A stretch of DNA of 42,241 bases from Thermoplasmata archaeon (lineage in GTDB: Archaea > Thermoplasmatota > Thermoplasmata > Thermoplasmatales > Thermoplasmataceae), in contig JAKAAT010000009.1 of the NCBI GenBank assembly GCA_021802205.1, positions 1 to 42,241 of the forward strand. Direction: 5' to 3'. The notes below the pieces were generated by a model. It was given only the letters and a program-made list of their open reading frames with translations, did not search any database and was not told where the DNA came from. Of this stretch, positions 1 to 8,920 are shown piece by piece (position 1 is the first letter of the stretch; each line of letters opens with the position of its first letter). The position numbers and the translations under genes are program-made.

Positions 1-46
1 TTCTGGCTTGGTCTTTCAGATAAAAAATAATTTAAATATTTTATAA

Positions 47-1195
47 TTAATTTTTACCTACTTTCCATGAATACTGGTAATTTTTATCCTTTATGGATTC
101 AGCCTTTTCTGTAGGCAGAAGCCATTTATAGGATTCCACCATTATGGCTACTTCATCGGTCTTCTCCGCACCTATACTCTTTTCAATTACACCTGGCTGT
201 GGTCCATGTGTCATTCCATGAACATGCATTGTAATTGATTTTTCTCCTATGCCCTCCCTGCTCATGAAATTCCCCGATGAATAGAAGATGAGTTCATCTG
301 AATCTATATTGTTGTGATAATATGGAACAGGAATAGCCTTCTCGTGGAAATCAAATAGCCTGGGAAGGAAAGCCCCGATCATGAAATACTTCGATTCAAA
401 TACAGTGTGTACCGGAGGTGGCATGTGTAGTTTTCCTACAATCGGTGCAAATTTATCGATGTTGATGGAAAACGGGTAAAGATAACCATCATAACCTTCC
501 AGATCAAATACCGGATTATTTCTCACCGTATTAAGATAATAATTACTATAATCGACCCTTATACGGTATTCACCTTTCTTATTTTCAGGCTCTACAAATT
601 CAGGTATCTGTATATCCCTGGAATAGTAGGGCATACCTTCTTTCAACTGTCCATATTTATTCATGTAATGATCTGGAATCTCCATGTGATCTGTTGAAAT
701 AGTAAAGAAGAAAAATGACCTTTCATTCATTATTGCTCTGTAGGTTGTACCCTTAGGAATATATATAAAATCCCCTTTTCTGAATTTCAGTATCCCGAAC
801 GGGGATCTAATTGCACCGGAACCGGAATGGACAAAGAAAACCTCATCACAGAGTGCGTTCCTGAAGTACTCATCTGTATTTGCATCGGTATCTATGATCC
901 CGGTTCTGATTGAATTATTGAAGAACAGAACCTGCCTGCCAGTATAGAAGTTATCCAGCTTACCAAGTTCTCCGGTACGGAGATGCCTATGCTCCATTAA
1001 CTCCACAGGTGATAATTTCTCACGGTACTGGACATCTGTACTCTCGATCTCTGCAGGGTCAAACCTGTGGTATAACAAAGAATATCGCCCGTCAAAGGCA
1101 TTCAGACCGAAAAGCTCCTCCTTCTGTATGTGATTTCTATCATCATACGTGTGCCTCTGTTCGGGCACCCTTCCCATTTTTACATAGTAAACCAT
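47..1195 (-). CDS. hmgA: homogentisate 1,2-dioxygenase family protein
   Basis: 382-aa ORF with HGD-like architecture (RMGRVPEQRHTYD N-terminus, cupin region with VFFVHSGSG, C-terminal MTHGPQPG motif); directly follows an FAH-family gene and HPPD in a tight operon; ends TAA. Confidence 0.9.
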   Translation of the reverse strand: MVYYVKMGRVPEQRHTYDDRNHIQKEELFGLNAFDGRYSLLYHRFDPAEIESTDVQYREKLSPVELMEHRHLRTGELGKLDNFYTGRQVLFFNNSIRTGIIDTDANTDEYFRNALCDEVFFVHSGSGAIRSPFGILKFRKGDFIYIPKGTTYRAIMNERSFFFFTISTDHMEIPDHYMNKYGQLKEGMPYYSRDIQIPEFVEPENKKGEYRIRVDYSNYYLNTVRNNPVFDLEGYDGYLYPFSINIDKFAPIVGKLHMPPPVHTVFESKYFMIGAFLPRLFDFHEKAIPVPYYHNNIDSDELIFYSSGNFMSREGIGEKSITMHVHGMTHGPQPGVIEKSIGAEKTDEVAIMVESYKWLLPTEKAESIKDKNYQYSWKVGKN

Positions 1196-2077
1196 TCATA
1201 CCACCCTGTTAACAAGTGTCCCCAGCTGCTGGGATTCAAACCTCACTTCATCGCCGGATTTAAGCCATGGATATTTACCAAGCTCAAGGAGGCAACCAGT
1301 TCCGAATGTACCGCTTCCAATTACATCACCGGGGAGCAACGGAACCGATTCAGAAGCCCGTTCAAGCATTGAATCGAAACTGAAATATATATTTTTCAAA
1401 TTATTCTGAGAATAGAGTTTGCCGTTGACATAGCCCCTCATTTCGATATTTATCTTTCCATTTTCCTCATCTCTGAGAATTTCATCTCTGGTCACAAGAA
1501 ACGGCCCGAATGAAGTTGCATAGTCCTTTCCCTTTGCAGGTCCCAGCATAATTTTCATCTCTTCTTTTTGAATGTCACGGAGACTCCAGTCATTCATGAT
1601 TATAAACCCAAAGATTGAATCCATGCAATTTTTATGGCAATCCTCAACCTTTTTACCTATAACTGCTGCGACCTCCATTTCATAATCAAAAGCCCTGCTC
1701 TTATCCGGATATTTGATAACATACCCGGATGGGTATATATTAGGCGTGCATGAAAAGTAAAATACAGGGAATTTATACCATTCTGGAATCATTTCAAGCC
1801 CCTTATTTTTTCTCGCATTCTTTACATGGTCTTCAAACGAGTAGAAATCCCGGACGGATCGCATTCCGGGTATTGGGACGCTGTACTTTACGTTCTCCGG
1901 TTTTATTTCCGAGCTTAACTCAGGCTTCAATTTTATTATATCATCATATAGACTGTAAAATTTTTTCTCAAGTTCTTTTTCATCGATTCCCAGCATGGAA
2001 GCAATACTGAAATACTTCTCATTGTTATAAATACAGTAAATAGATTTATTTGACAGCTCCAGCAAGCAGATTTTCAT
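1196..2077 (-). CDS. fumarylacetoacetate hydrolase (FAH) family protein
   Basis: 293-aa ORF with FAH-fold motifs (RDFYSFEDHVKNAR, MEVAAVIGKK, GFIIMNDWSLRDIQ, SFGPFLV, GDVIGSGTFGTGCL); overlaps the HPPD stop by 4 nt. Confidence 0.88.
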   Translation of the reverse strand: MKICLLELSNKSIYCIYNNEKYFSIASMLGIDEKELEKKFYSLYDDIIKLKPELSSEIKPENVKYSVPIPGMRSVRDFYSFEDHVKNARKNKGLEMIPEWYKFPVFYFSCTPNIYPSGYVIKYPDKSRAFDYEMEVAAVIGKKVEDCHKNCMDSIFGFIIMNDWSLRDIQKEEMKIMLGPAKGKDYATSFGPFLVTRDEILRDEENGKINIEMRGYVNGKLYSQNNLKNIYFSFDSMLERASESVPLLPGDVIGSGTFGTGCLLELGKYPWLKSGDEVRFESQQLGTLVNRVV

Positions 2078-3153
2078 AAATTACCTCTCTGAGCCTGTTC
2101 CCTTTCTATGGATTCAAACAGTGCCTTAAAGTTCCCTGCACCGAAGGATTTTGCGCCCTTTCTTTCTATAATTTCAAAGAATACAGTGGGCCTGTCAGTC
2201 AGTGGTTTTGTGAAGATCTGGAGTAAATAGCCATCCTCGTCACGATCTACCAGAATATTGAGTTTTTTCAACTTTTCTATATCCTCGTCAACGTCTCCAA
2301 CCCTTTCGGTGAGGTTATCATAATAGGATGCAGGTGTATCCAGGAACTGTATTCCGTTCTCTTTCAGTCTGGAAACAGTATCAATAATATTGTCGGTCTT
2401 CAGAGCTATATGCTGTACGCCCTGGGAGTTGTAGTAGTCCAGGTATTCTTCAATCTGCGATTTTTTTAAGCCCTTTGCAGGCTCATTCAGGGGAAATACT
2501 ATGTTATCATTGTATTTTACAACCTTGGATCTCAGTGCGGAGTAGTCTGTACGTATCATTTTATCATCAAAGGTTATCAGCTGGCTAAAATTCATATTTT
2601 TAATATAATAATTCACCCACTGGTCCATCTCCCCCTCATAAACATTACCAACTACATGGTCTACCTTGTAAATACCTGTATCTTTTGCTTCTGATTCCAT
2701 TTGTGCATATCCAGGTAAGAAACCCTTATAATCGCCTCTTTCAATAAGTGTGTGCAATGTATCTCCATAGGTCTTTGTTACCGCCTTCCTTATCTTGCCA
2801 TTTTCATCCTTCTCTTCCATAATCGCAGAGACCTTTACATTTTTTGATTCCAGATGTTTTTTTGTAAAATCCAGATCATCAACCTCGAGAGAAATATCCC
2901 GGACGCCGTCTCCGTGATTTGCTATTGATTTATTTATATCGGAATCTGCATTGAGTGAACTTGTAAAAACTAGATTTATATCTCCACGATTAAGGAGAAA
3001 CGAAGAGTTTTGTCTGTTTCCTGTTTCAAGCCCTGAATATGCTTTTAAATTCAATCCGAGTCCGTTCTTCATAAAGTATGACCATGTTTTTGCGCTACTT
3101 ACATAGAATTCTATATGGTTTATTTTTTTAAACAGTTCATCATTATCGTACAT
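2074..3153 (-). CDS. hppD: 4-hydroxyphenylpyruvate dioxygenase
   Basis: 359-aa ORF with two vicinal-oxygen-chelate halves: IEFYVSSAKTWSYFMKNGLG, VDHVVGNV, QGVQHIALKTDNI, YLLQIFTKPLTDRPTVFFEIIERKGAKSFGAGNFKALFESIEREQ. Confidence 0.93.
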   Translation of the reverse strand: MYDNDELFKKINHIEFYVSSAKTWSYFMKNGLGLNLKAYSGLETGNRQNSSFLLNRGDINLVFTSSLNADSDINKSIANHGDGVRDISLEVDDLDFTKKHLESKNVKVSAIMEEKDENGKIRKAVTKTYGDTLHTLIERGDYKGFLPGYAQMESEAKDTGIYKVDHVVGNVYEGEMDQWVNYYIKNMNFSQLITFDDKMIRTDYSALRSKVVKYNDNIVFPLNEPAKGLKKSQIEEYLDYYNSQGVQHIALKTDNIIDTVSRLKENGIQFLDTPASYYDNLTERVGDVDEDIEKLKKLNILVDRDEDGYLLQIFTKPLTDRPTVFFEIIERKGAKSFGAGNFKALFESIEREQAQRGNL

Positions 3154-3179
3154 ATAAACATATTTACATTTGTTTATAT
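3152..3179. promoter_or_regulatory. perfect 9-bp inverted repeat (ATATAAACA-N10-TGTTTATAT) between divergent HPPD and acetoacetyl-CoA synthetase genes; candidate operator
   Basis: Read directly: 3152-3160 ATATAAACA, 3171-3179 TGTTTATAT; a second repeat ATTAAC-CTTTC-GTTAAT lies at 3178-3194. Confidence 0.45.
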
Positions 3180-3269
3180 TAACCTTTCGTTAATTATAAA
3201 TGCATGTTATTCTCTCGCATAGTAGATGAATGTAGGCAAGATATTTATATATAATTATGTTGAAGCATT

Positions 3270-5207
3270 ATGAGTCTGGAGGAACAACCCCTGTGGGTAC
3301 CGGATGAAAATTATAAAAAAGATTCTGCCATGGAACATTTTTTAAAGTATATTAATCACAAGTACGGGTATCATTTCAGGAATTATCAGGAGTTATGGGC
3401 GTGGTCCGTAAATAATACTGAGGATTTCTGGGTCTCTCTTTCAGGGTTTTATAATTTAAATATCCATGGCTATAAATATATCCATAGGGGGCAAAATGTA
3501 AATAGCACATGGTTCGAAGGATCTAAATTGAATTATGCAGGTTACGTTTATAGAAACAGAAATCTAGAGAAGGCAGCTATAATCCAATATAATGAATGTG
3601 GAAATGAACTCAGCATATCATATAAGGATCTCTGGAAAAAAGTGTCTTCCATGGCATATTATTTATTAAGCCAGGGTATAGAAAAAGGGGACAGGGTATG
3701 TGCCTATATCGGTAATATTCCAGAGGCGGTTATTTCTTTTCTGGCATCGGCGGCAATAGGGGCAATATGGTCATCATGCTCACCTGATTTTGGTGTAAAA
3801 GGAGTTATCGAGAGATTTTCGCAGATTGATCCTTCAGTATTAATTGTTTCACCTGAATACTCTTATAATGGCAGGAAATTTGAGAGAACACACAATGCAT
3901 CCGAAATTCTTAAAAACTTGCCAAATGTAAGGCTGGCTATTTCCACGGGAGATATAAAAATAAACCATTTCATAAATTTTAAGGATATACCTGAAAATCC
4001 GGGAGAATTTATCCCTGTCAACGTTGACTTTTCCCATCCATTATGGATACTCTATTCCTCAGGAACAACGGGAAAACCCAAAGCCATAGTTCACGGGCAC
4101 GGAGGTATTGTACTGGAGCATTTCAAGGTTCTCGGCCTGCATATGGGCATATCTGAAAATAGTGTATTCACATGGGCAACTACCACCGGATGGATGATGT
4201 GGAATATACTCGTCAGTGGTCTTATAATGGGTTCTACAATAGTTATGTATGATGGGAGTGTCAGTTATCCCGATATATCGATTCTATGGAAAATAACTGA
4301 AAAATTTAAAATTACCCATCTGGGCATAAGTGCTGCATACATAGAATCAATGATGAAATTGAATTATTATCCAGCAGAAATCTATGAATTGAAAAATCTT
4401 GAGTTTATGGGTTCCACAGGAAGTCCCCTGTCAAAGGAAGCTTTCAGATTTGTTTATTTCAGGGTCAAGAAAAATATTTGGCTATCATCACTGAGTGGCG
4501 GAACTGACTTATGCTCCGCCATATGCCTGGGATCTCCTATTCTTCCGGTTTATCCTGGAAAAATTCAGTGCAGGGGGCTGGGTGCTGCTGTGGAATCACT
4601 GGACGAAAATGGAAAATCGATCACAGGCATGAAAGGTGAACTGGTAATTACTAAAGCCATGCCGAATATGCCCGTTTTCTTCTGGAACGATCCGGAAAAG
4701 GAAAGATACTATAAAAGTTATTATGACTTTTATCCGGGAATATGGAGGCACGGTGATTTTATATCAATATTCAAGGATGGAAGCATCGTTATTTACGGAA
4801 GGTCCGATGCAGTACTCAACAGAAACGGAATCAGAATAGGAACCGGAGAAATTTATTCAACTGTTGAGGCTATAGATTTTGTTAAGGATTCTATTGTAAT
4901 TGGATACAGGAATAATAATAAGTATATCATAGTTTTATTTGTGGAACTCAAGGAGGGATTAACTCTGGATACTGATAAAGAAACAGAAATAAGGAAACAT
5001 ATAAGGGAAGACCTATCCCCAAGGCATGTGCCCGATATTGTACTGGAGGTACCGGAAATACCTGAAACACTTAATGGTAAGAAAATGGAGGTGCCGTTGA
5101 CCAGGATAATGGAAGGAGAACCAGTAAACTCTGTAATAAATACGGAATCCCTGAAAAATCAATCTGCGCTGGACTATTTCCTCAGGTTAAAACAACAAAT
5201 ACAGTAA
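3270..5207 (+). CDS. acetoacetyl-CoA synthetase / acyl-CoA synthetase (AMP-forming)
   Basis: 645-aa ANL-superfamily ORF: ILYSSGTTGKPKAIVHGHGG, TTTGWMMWN, SLSGGTDLCSA, LNGKKMEVPL; TATA-like atttatatat about 25 nt upstream of ATG. Confidence 0.9.
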   Translation: MSLEEQPLWVPDENYKKDSAMEHFLKYINHKYGYHFRNYQELWAWSVNNTEDFWVSLSGFYNLNIHGYKYIHRGQNVNSTWFEGSKLNYAGYVYRNRNLEKAAIIQYNECGNELSISYKDLWKKVSSMAYYLLSQGIEKGDRVCAYIGNIPEAVISFLASAAIGAIWSSCSPDFGVKGVIERFSQIDPSVLIVSPEYSYNGRKFERTHNASEILKNLPNVRLAISTGDIKINHFINFKDIPENPGEFIPVNVDFSHPLWILYSSGTTGKPKAIVHGHGGIVLEHFKVLGLHMGISENSVFTWATTTGWMMWNILVSGLIMGSTIVMYDGSVSYPDISILWKITEKFKITHLGISAAYIESMMKLNYYPAEIYELKNLEFMGSTGSPLSKEAFRFVYFRVKKNIWLSSLSGGTDLCSAICLGSPILPVYPGKIQCRGLGAAVESLDENGKSITGMKGELVITKAMPNMPVFFWNDPEKERYYKSYYDFYPGIWRHGDFISIFKDGSIVIYGRSDAVLNRNGIRIGTGEIYSTVEAIDFVKDSIVIGYRNNNKYIIVLFVELKEGLTLDTDKETEIRKHIREDLSPRHVPDIVLEVPEIPETLNGKKMEVPLTRIMEGEPVNSVINTESLKNQSALDYFLRLKQQIQ

Positions 5208-5251
5208 TTAAATAATCGTCATTCTTTTATATTCTGTAATTATGTATAATA

Positions 5252-6178
5252 ATGGATAACAATGGATCTGTAAAAGAGAAAATGTATAACACTGATTCTG
5301 ATCTTTCTTCCAGTTTTGGTCCTGAAGATCAAAGGGGAAATTTGAATTATATTGACAGTAAAAAAGTGCTGAATGCCCTGAAAATACCAGAGAAGGGAAA
5401 ATTATACAGGATGTCGCATACCGTATACAACGGCATGGCCGATCGGCAGACACACGGACCTTATTTCTTTGATATAATGCTCAGACCATATGATAATGGC
5501 TTTACCGAGAAATATGAAAACAGGTACGGTCCTTCCCTGGGAAGACTAGAAATGTGCGACCACACGGCCACACATATTGACGCATTGTCCCATATGGCAT
5601 ATGACGGTAAATTTTTCAACAATATTCCGGTCAAGAGTGTTATATCCAATACCGGATATTCTAAAATGGGAATAGAGAATGTGGGACCCATAGTTACCAG
5701 AGGTATAATGGTTGATATAGCAGGATACAGGGGAGCAGATATACTGAATGGAGGCACAACAATTGAAGTTACAGATGTGAAAGATTTCCTTAAGGATAAT
5801 GATATAATTCCAGAAAAAGGAGACGCAATGTTTTTTCACACCGGAGCCTCTGCGCTATTCTCAAAGCCGGATAAGTATGATAAATTCTATGATTCTGCTC
5901 CCGGGATAGGCTTCCATCTGGCAGAATATCTGCGGGAAAATAATATCTCAGTAACTGGGAGTGATACTCCATCATCAGAGGTTGTTCCCCCTGAAGCCAA
6001 AAATACAAGGCTTCCGGTTCATCAGTTCCTGATTGCCCGCGCAGGAATACATATTATAGACAATTTGAGCCTCCACCGGATGGCCAAAGACAAAGTTTAC
6101 GAATTCATGTTTGTCTGCTCCCCTATACCATTCCTTGGTGCTACTGCGTCGCCTGTTTCGCCTGTTGCTATAATTTAA
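5252..6178 (+). CDS. cyclase family protein (kynurenine formamidase-like metal hydrolase)
   Basis: 308-aa ORF with cyclase/KynB-type metal motif DHTATHIDALSHMAYDGKF and VDIAGYRGAD, MFFHTGAS. Confidence 0.82.
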   Translation: MDNNGSVKEKMYNTDSDLSSSFGPEDQRGNLNYIDSKKVLNALKIPEKGKLYRMSHTVYNGMADRQTHGPYFFDIMLRPYDNGFTEKYENRYGPSLGRLEMCDHTATHIDALSHMAYDGKFFNNIPVKSVISNTGYSKMGIENVGPIVTRGIMVDIAGYRGADILNGGTTIEVTDVKDFLKDNDIIPEKGDAMFFHTGASALFSKPDKYDKFYDSAPGIGFHLAEYLRENNISVTGSDTPSSEVVPPEAKNTRLPVHQFLIARAGIHIIDNLSLHRMAKDKVYEFMFVCSPIPFLGATASPVSPVAII

Positions 6179-6179
6179 A

Positions 6180-7127
6180 TCATTGTAATTGTTTATTTTT
6201 CTCCATCTCATTGTTATATAATTTTTTCATTGCCAAATTTTTGAAAAAGATCGAGGATATCATAACCTTAAACTCGTAACTCCTCGGTTCCATTGACCCT
6301 GTGAAAAGTATTTTTATATAATCTTTTATGAAGGGTTTCGGTCCTCCGAATAGGTTAATTCTTATTCTTGTGAAGCTTTCCCTGTGATTTATTATCTTTA
6401 ATGCCCTGCCGGACGTAAATATTGATTTCATAGTAACATATGATTGCAATATTTTTGAAAGGGAATTTATAGAAAATTCTCTGAATGATTCTATACTATT
6501 AAATGAATGAGTTACACTATTTTCTGTTACCCTGTAGTATGTAAGTACTGTATCATCAATTTCAATCTTCATACCTGATTCCCGAGCATACATGTACATT
6601 AATGTATCAATACTCTTCGAAACCATTGTGAGCGTATCAACATTTATAATATCCTTTCTTATTGAAATAGATGAGATGTTAAAATCCGGATTGATATTTT
6701 TATATTTTATAGGTTGATTATTATCGTCAATTGATGAAAAATTATTATGTAGATACACAAGATTTTTCGTTGTTTTAAATTTATTATAAACATATTCCAG
6801 TTTATTCTCATAAAATTTGTCGTCGTCGTCAAGGAAACATATTACATTTCCCGTTGCATATGATAATGCCTCTCTTATTTTTCCGGACAGGGAAATATCC
6901 TGACTAATTAGTGATTTTACTTTGTTTTGGGATGCGAAATCATCTATATTACTATCCGCAAAATTTTTAATAAGTATAATTTCGTAATTTTCCCTGGAGA
7001 GGCTTTGATGAATCACGGACTTCAGGGCATTTAATATGTATAGTTTTCTATTATAATCGGAAATAATTACAGAAATATACGTTCTTTTTTGTTCTTCCAT
7101 AATGATCAACAGTAAAGAATATAACAA
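6180..7127 (-). CDS. glycosyltransferase family 2 protein
   Basis: 315-aa ORF: ISVIISDYNRKLYILNALKSVIHQSL ... NVICFLDDDDKF; the real start is probably the internal ATG giving MEEQKRTYISV. Confidence 0.8.
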   Translation of the reverse strand: MLYSLLLIIMEEQKRTYISVIISDYNRKLYILNALKSVIHQSLSRENYEIILIKNFADSNIDDFASQNKVKSLISQDISLSGKIREALSYATGNVICFLDDDDKFYENKLEYVYNKFKTTKNLVYLHNNFSSIDDNNQPIKYKNINPDFNISSISIRKDIINVDTLTMVSKSIDTLMYMYARESGMKIEIDDTVLTYYRVTENSVTHSFNSIESFREFSINSLSKILQSYVTMKSIFTSGRALKIINHRESFTRIRINLFGGPKPFIKDYIKILFTGSMEPRSYEFKVMISSIFFKNLAMKKLYNNEMEKNKQLQ

Positions 7128-7137
7128 ATAAACCTTA

Positions 7138-8730
7138 TTATTTTATGAATCTGAAGAGCCGATCGTATCTTTTTTTCCTTTCCGTGTATTCCAGATTTCT
7201 TAATATATATTTCAATGTGCCAAATCTGTTCGGTATTACGGAAAGAATATAATCCATTTCTTCAGCACTGATAAGGCGGAAAGCCTTTATTTCTACCATA
7301 TAGATAGCAAGCCCAAGCAGGATGTAAATAAATATGTTCAGCATGCTGTACGGGAACATTCCCTGGAGTACAAATATTGCACCGAACATTATAAGGGAAG
7401 ATAGCCATATTCTTATAACTCTCGGTATATCATAGTTATTCACACCAAATTTCCTTGCATAGTGATAAACAATTGCAAAGTTAACAGCATTCATGGATGA
7501 GTATGCTATGGCTGCACCTATTATATTGAACATGGGTATAAGCACTATGGATAAAACTACATTGGAGGAAAGGGAAAGGGCGGATGAGTAAACAAAAATC
7601 TTTGTTTTTCTGATGCTTGAAATACCGGATGATAGGACAACGGATCCTATGAAGAATGAGGTAATGAACATGATAATCATCAATGGTATATATGCAATTG
7701 TGTATTGGTTACCTGCAAATTCATACAATATAATTCTGGACAATGCTGCAATGCCCAGTGCTGCCGGAATGTATATAAGAGAAACTATATTGAGAAGTAT
7801 TCTTATGCTGCTTCTGAAACCCTCCTTATTATCCAGGGAAAAGAATGTGGATAATTTTGGAATCAGGAGGTTTGATACTGGAACCACAAGGAATGTAGCC
7901 GCAGATGCAATAATCAATGCAAAGTTGTATATTCCCAGGTATGATAAATTGATAAAGTATGAAACAACTATTCTGTCAATATAAGTGGCACTGGTTCCCA
8001 TTATAGAGGATAAAAACAGGGGAACAGAATAATAGATCAAATTACGGTAAGGCTCCTTTGCTGCGTTCTTTGTAAGATTTCCGAGCCTGTTATAGGCACG
8101 GTAAACAAAAATAAAGAATAATATTGCGCTTAAAACGTTTATTGAAGCAAGGCCCGCTATAAGATAAACGGCTTTTCCTGTTAAAAATAACATGGAAAGG
8201 GGGAAGAAATATGTGAATATATTGATAAATATATAAATTAAAGAATATTTTTTATACTGGTTAAGCCCCAGAAGCATGGAACCCAGTATATTTATCATTA
8301 CCGATCCTGCTATTGCTATGCCTATGAGTTTTATGGAAAGTATGTACGCAGTGCTGTGGAAAAACAGTAATGCTATTTCCCCTGAGGCAAAATACATGAA
8401 GACAGATGCGGAGAGGGCAAGGAGAATTGCAAAGGCCATGGTCTGTTTCATCAGTTTCATAATTGCTTTATGATTTTCCCTGACAAGATGATATGAAATA
8501 TAATGCTGTATTCCATTGGAAAGGCCGAAAACAAAGACAACAGCCATAATGTTCATAATGGCATACAGTAACGATATGGAACCTACAATGTTTACCGGTA
8601 AAATATGGGCAATGAAAAAATAAAATAGACTGGACGATATAAACATGGACGCCACAGCCGAATACTGAAATGTTACCCCGGAACTGAATGATTCAGTTAT
8701 GCTACTCAATAAACGGTTATATAAATTCAC
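7138..8730 (-). CDS. polysaccharide biosynthesis / flippase-like (Wzx/MATE) membrane protein
   Basis: 530-aa polytopic membrane ORF of oligosaccharide flippase type (YIDRIVVSYFINLSYLGIYNFALIIASAATFLVVPVSNLLIPKLS). Confidence 0.82.
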   Translation of the reverse strand: MNLYNRLLSSITESFSSGVTFQYSAVASMFISSSLFYFFIAHILPVNIVGSISLLYAIMNIMAVVFVFGLSNGIQHYISYHLVRENHKAIMKLMKQTMAFAILLALSASVFMYFASGEIALLFFHSTAYILSIKLIGIAIAGSVMINILGSMLLGLNQYKKYSLIYIFINIFTYFFPLSMLFLTGKAVYLIAGLASINVLSAILFFIFVYRAYNRLGNLTKNAAKEPYRNLIYYSVPLFLSSIMGTSATYIDRIVVSYFINLSYLGIYNFALIIASAATFLVVPVSNLLIPKLSTFFSLDNKEGFRSSIRILLNIVSLIYIPAALGIAALSRIILYEFAGNQYTIAYIPLMIIMFITSFFIGSVVLSSGISSIRKTKIFVYSSALSLSSNVVLSIVLIPMFNIIGAAIAYSSMNAVNFAIVYHYARKFGVNNYDIPRVIRIWLSSLIMFGAIFVLQGMFPYSMLNIFIYILLGLAIYMVEIKAFRLISAEEMDYILSVIPNRFGTLKYILRNLEYTERKKRYDRLFRFIK

Positions 8731-8920
8731 GATAAAAACTTATCCATTGCTAATTAATAATGGATAATACTTTAAAATATTCATTAAACCTGAAATATTT
8801 TGACATTAATTAATACAGTCACTGTTTTTTCCATCTATATCTATCCTCTAAAAATTCAATTTCAATTATTTTCTCACCTTTTCAGTAAAATAAATATATA
8901 AATAGATACTGACCAATTAA

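Noticed and set aside
1-30. Short plus-strand reading frame FWLGLSDKK-TAA at the left edge
   Set aside because: Only nine codons visible; may be the tail of a CDS but cannot be supported.
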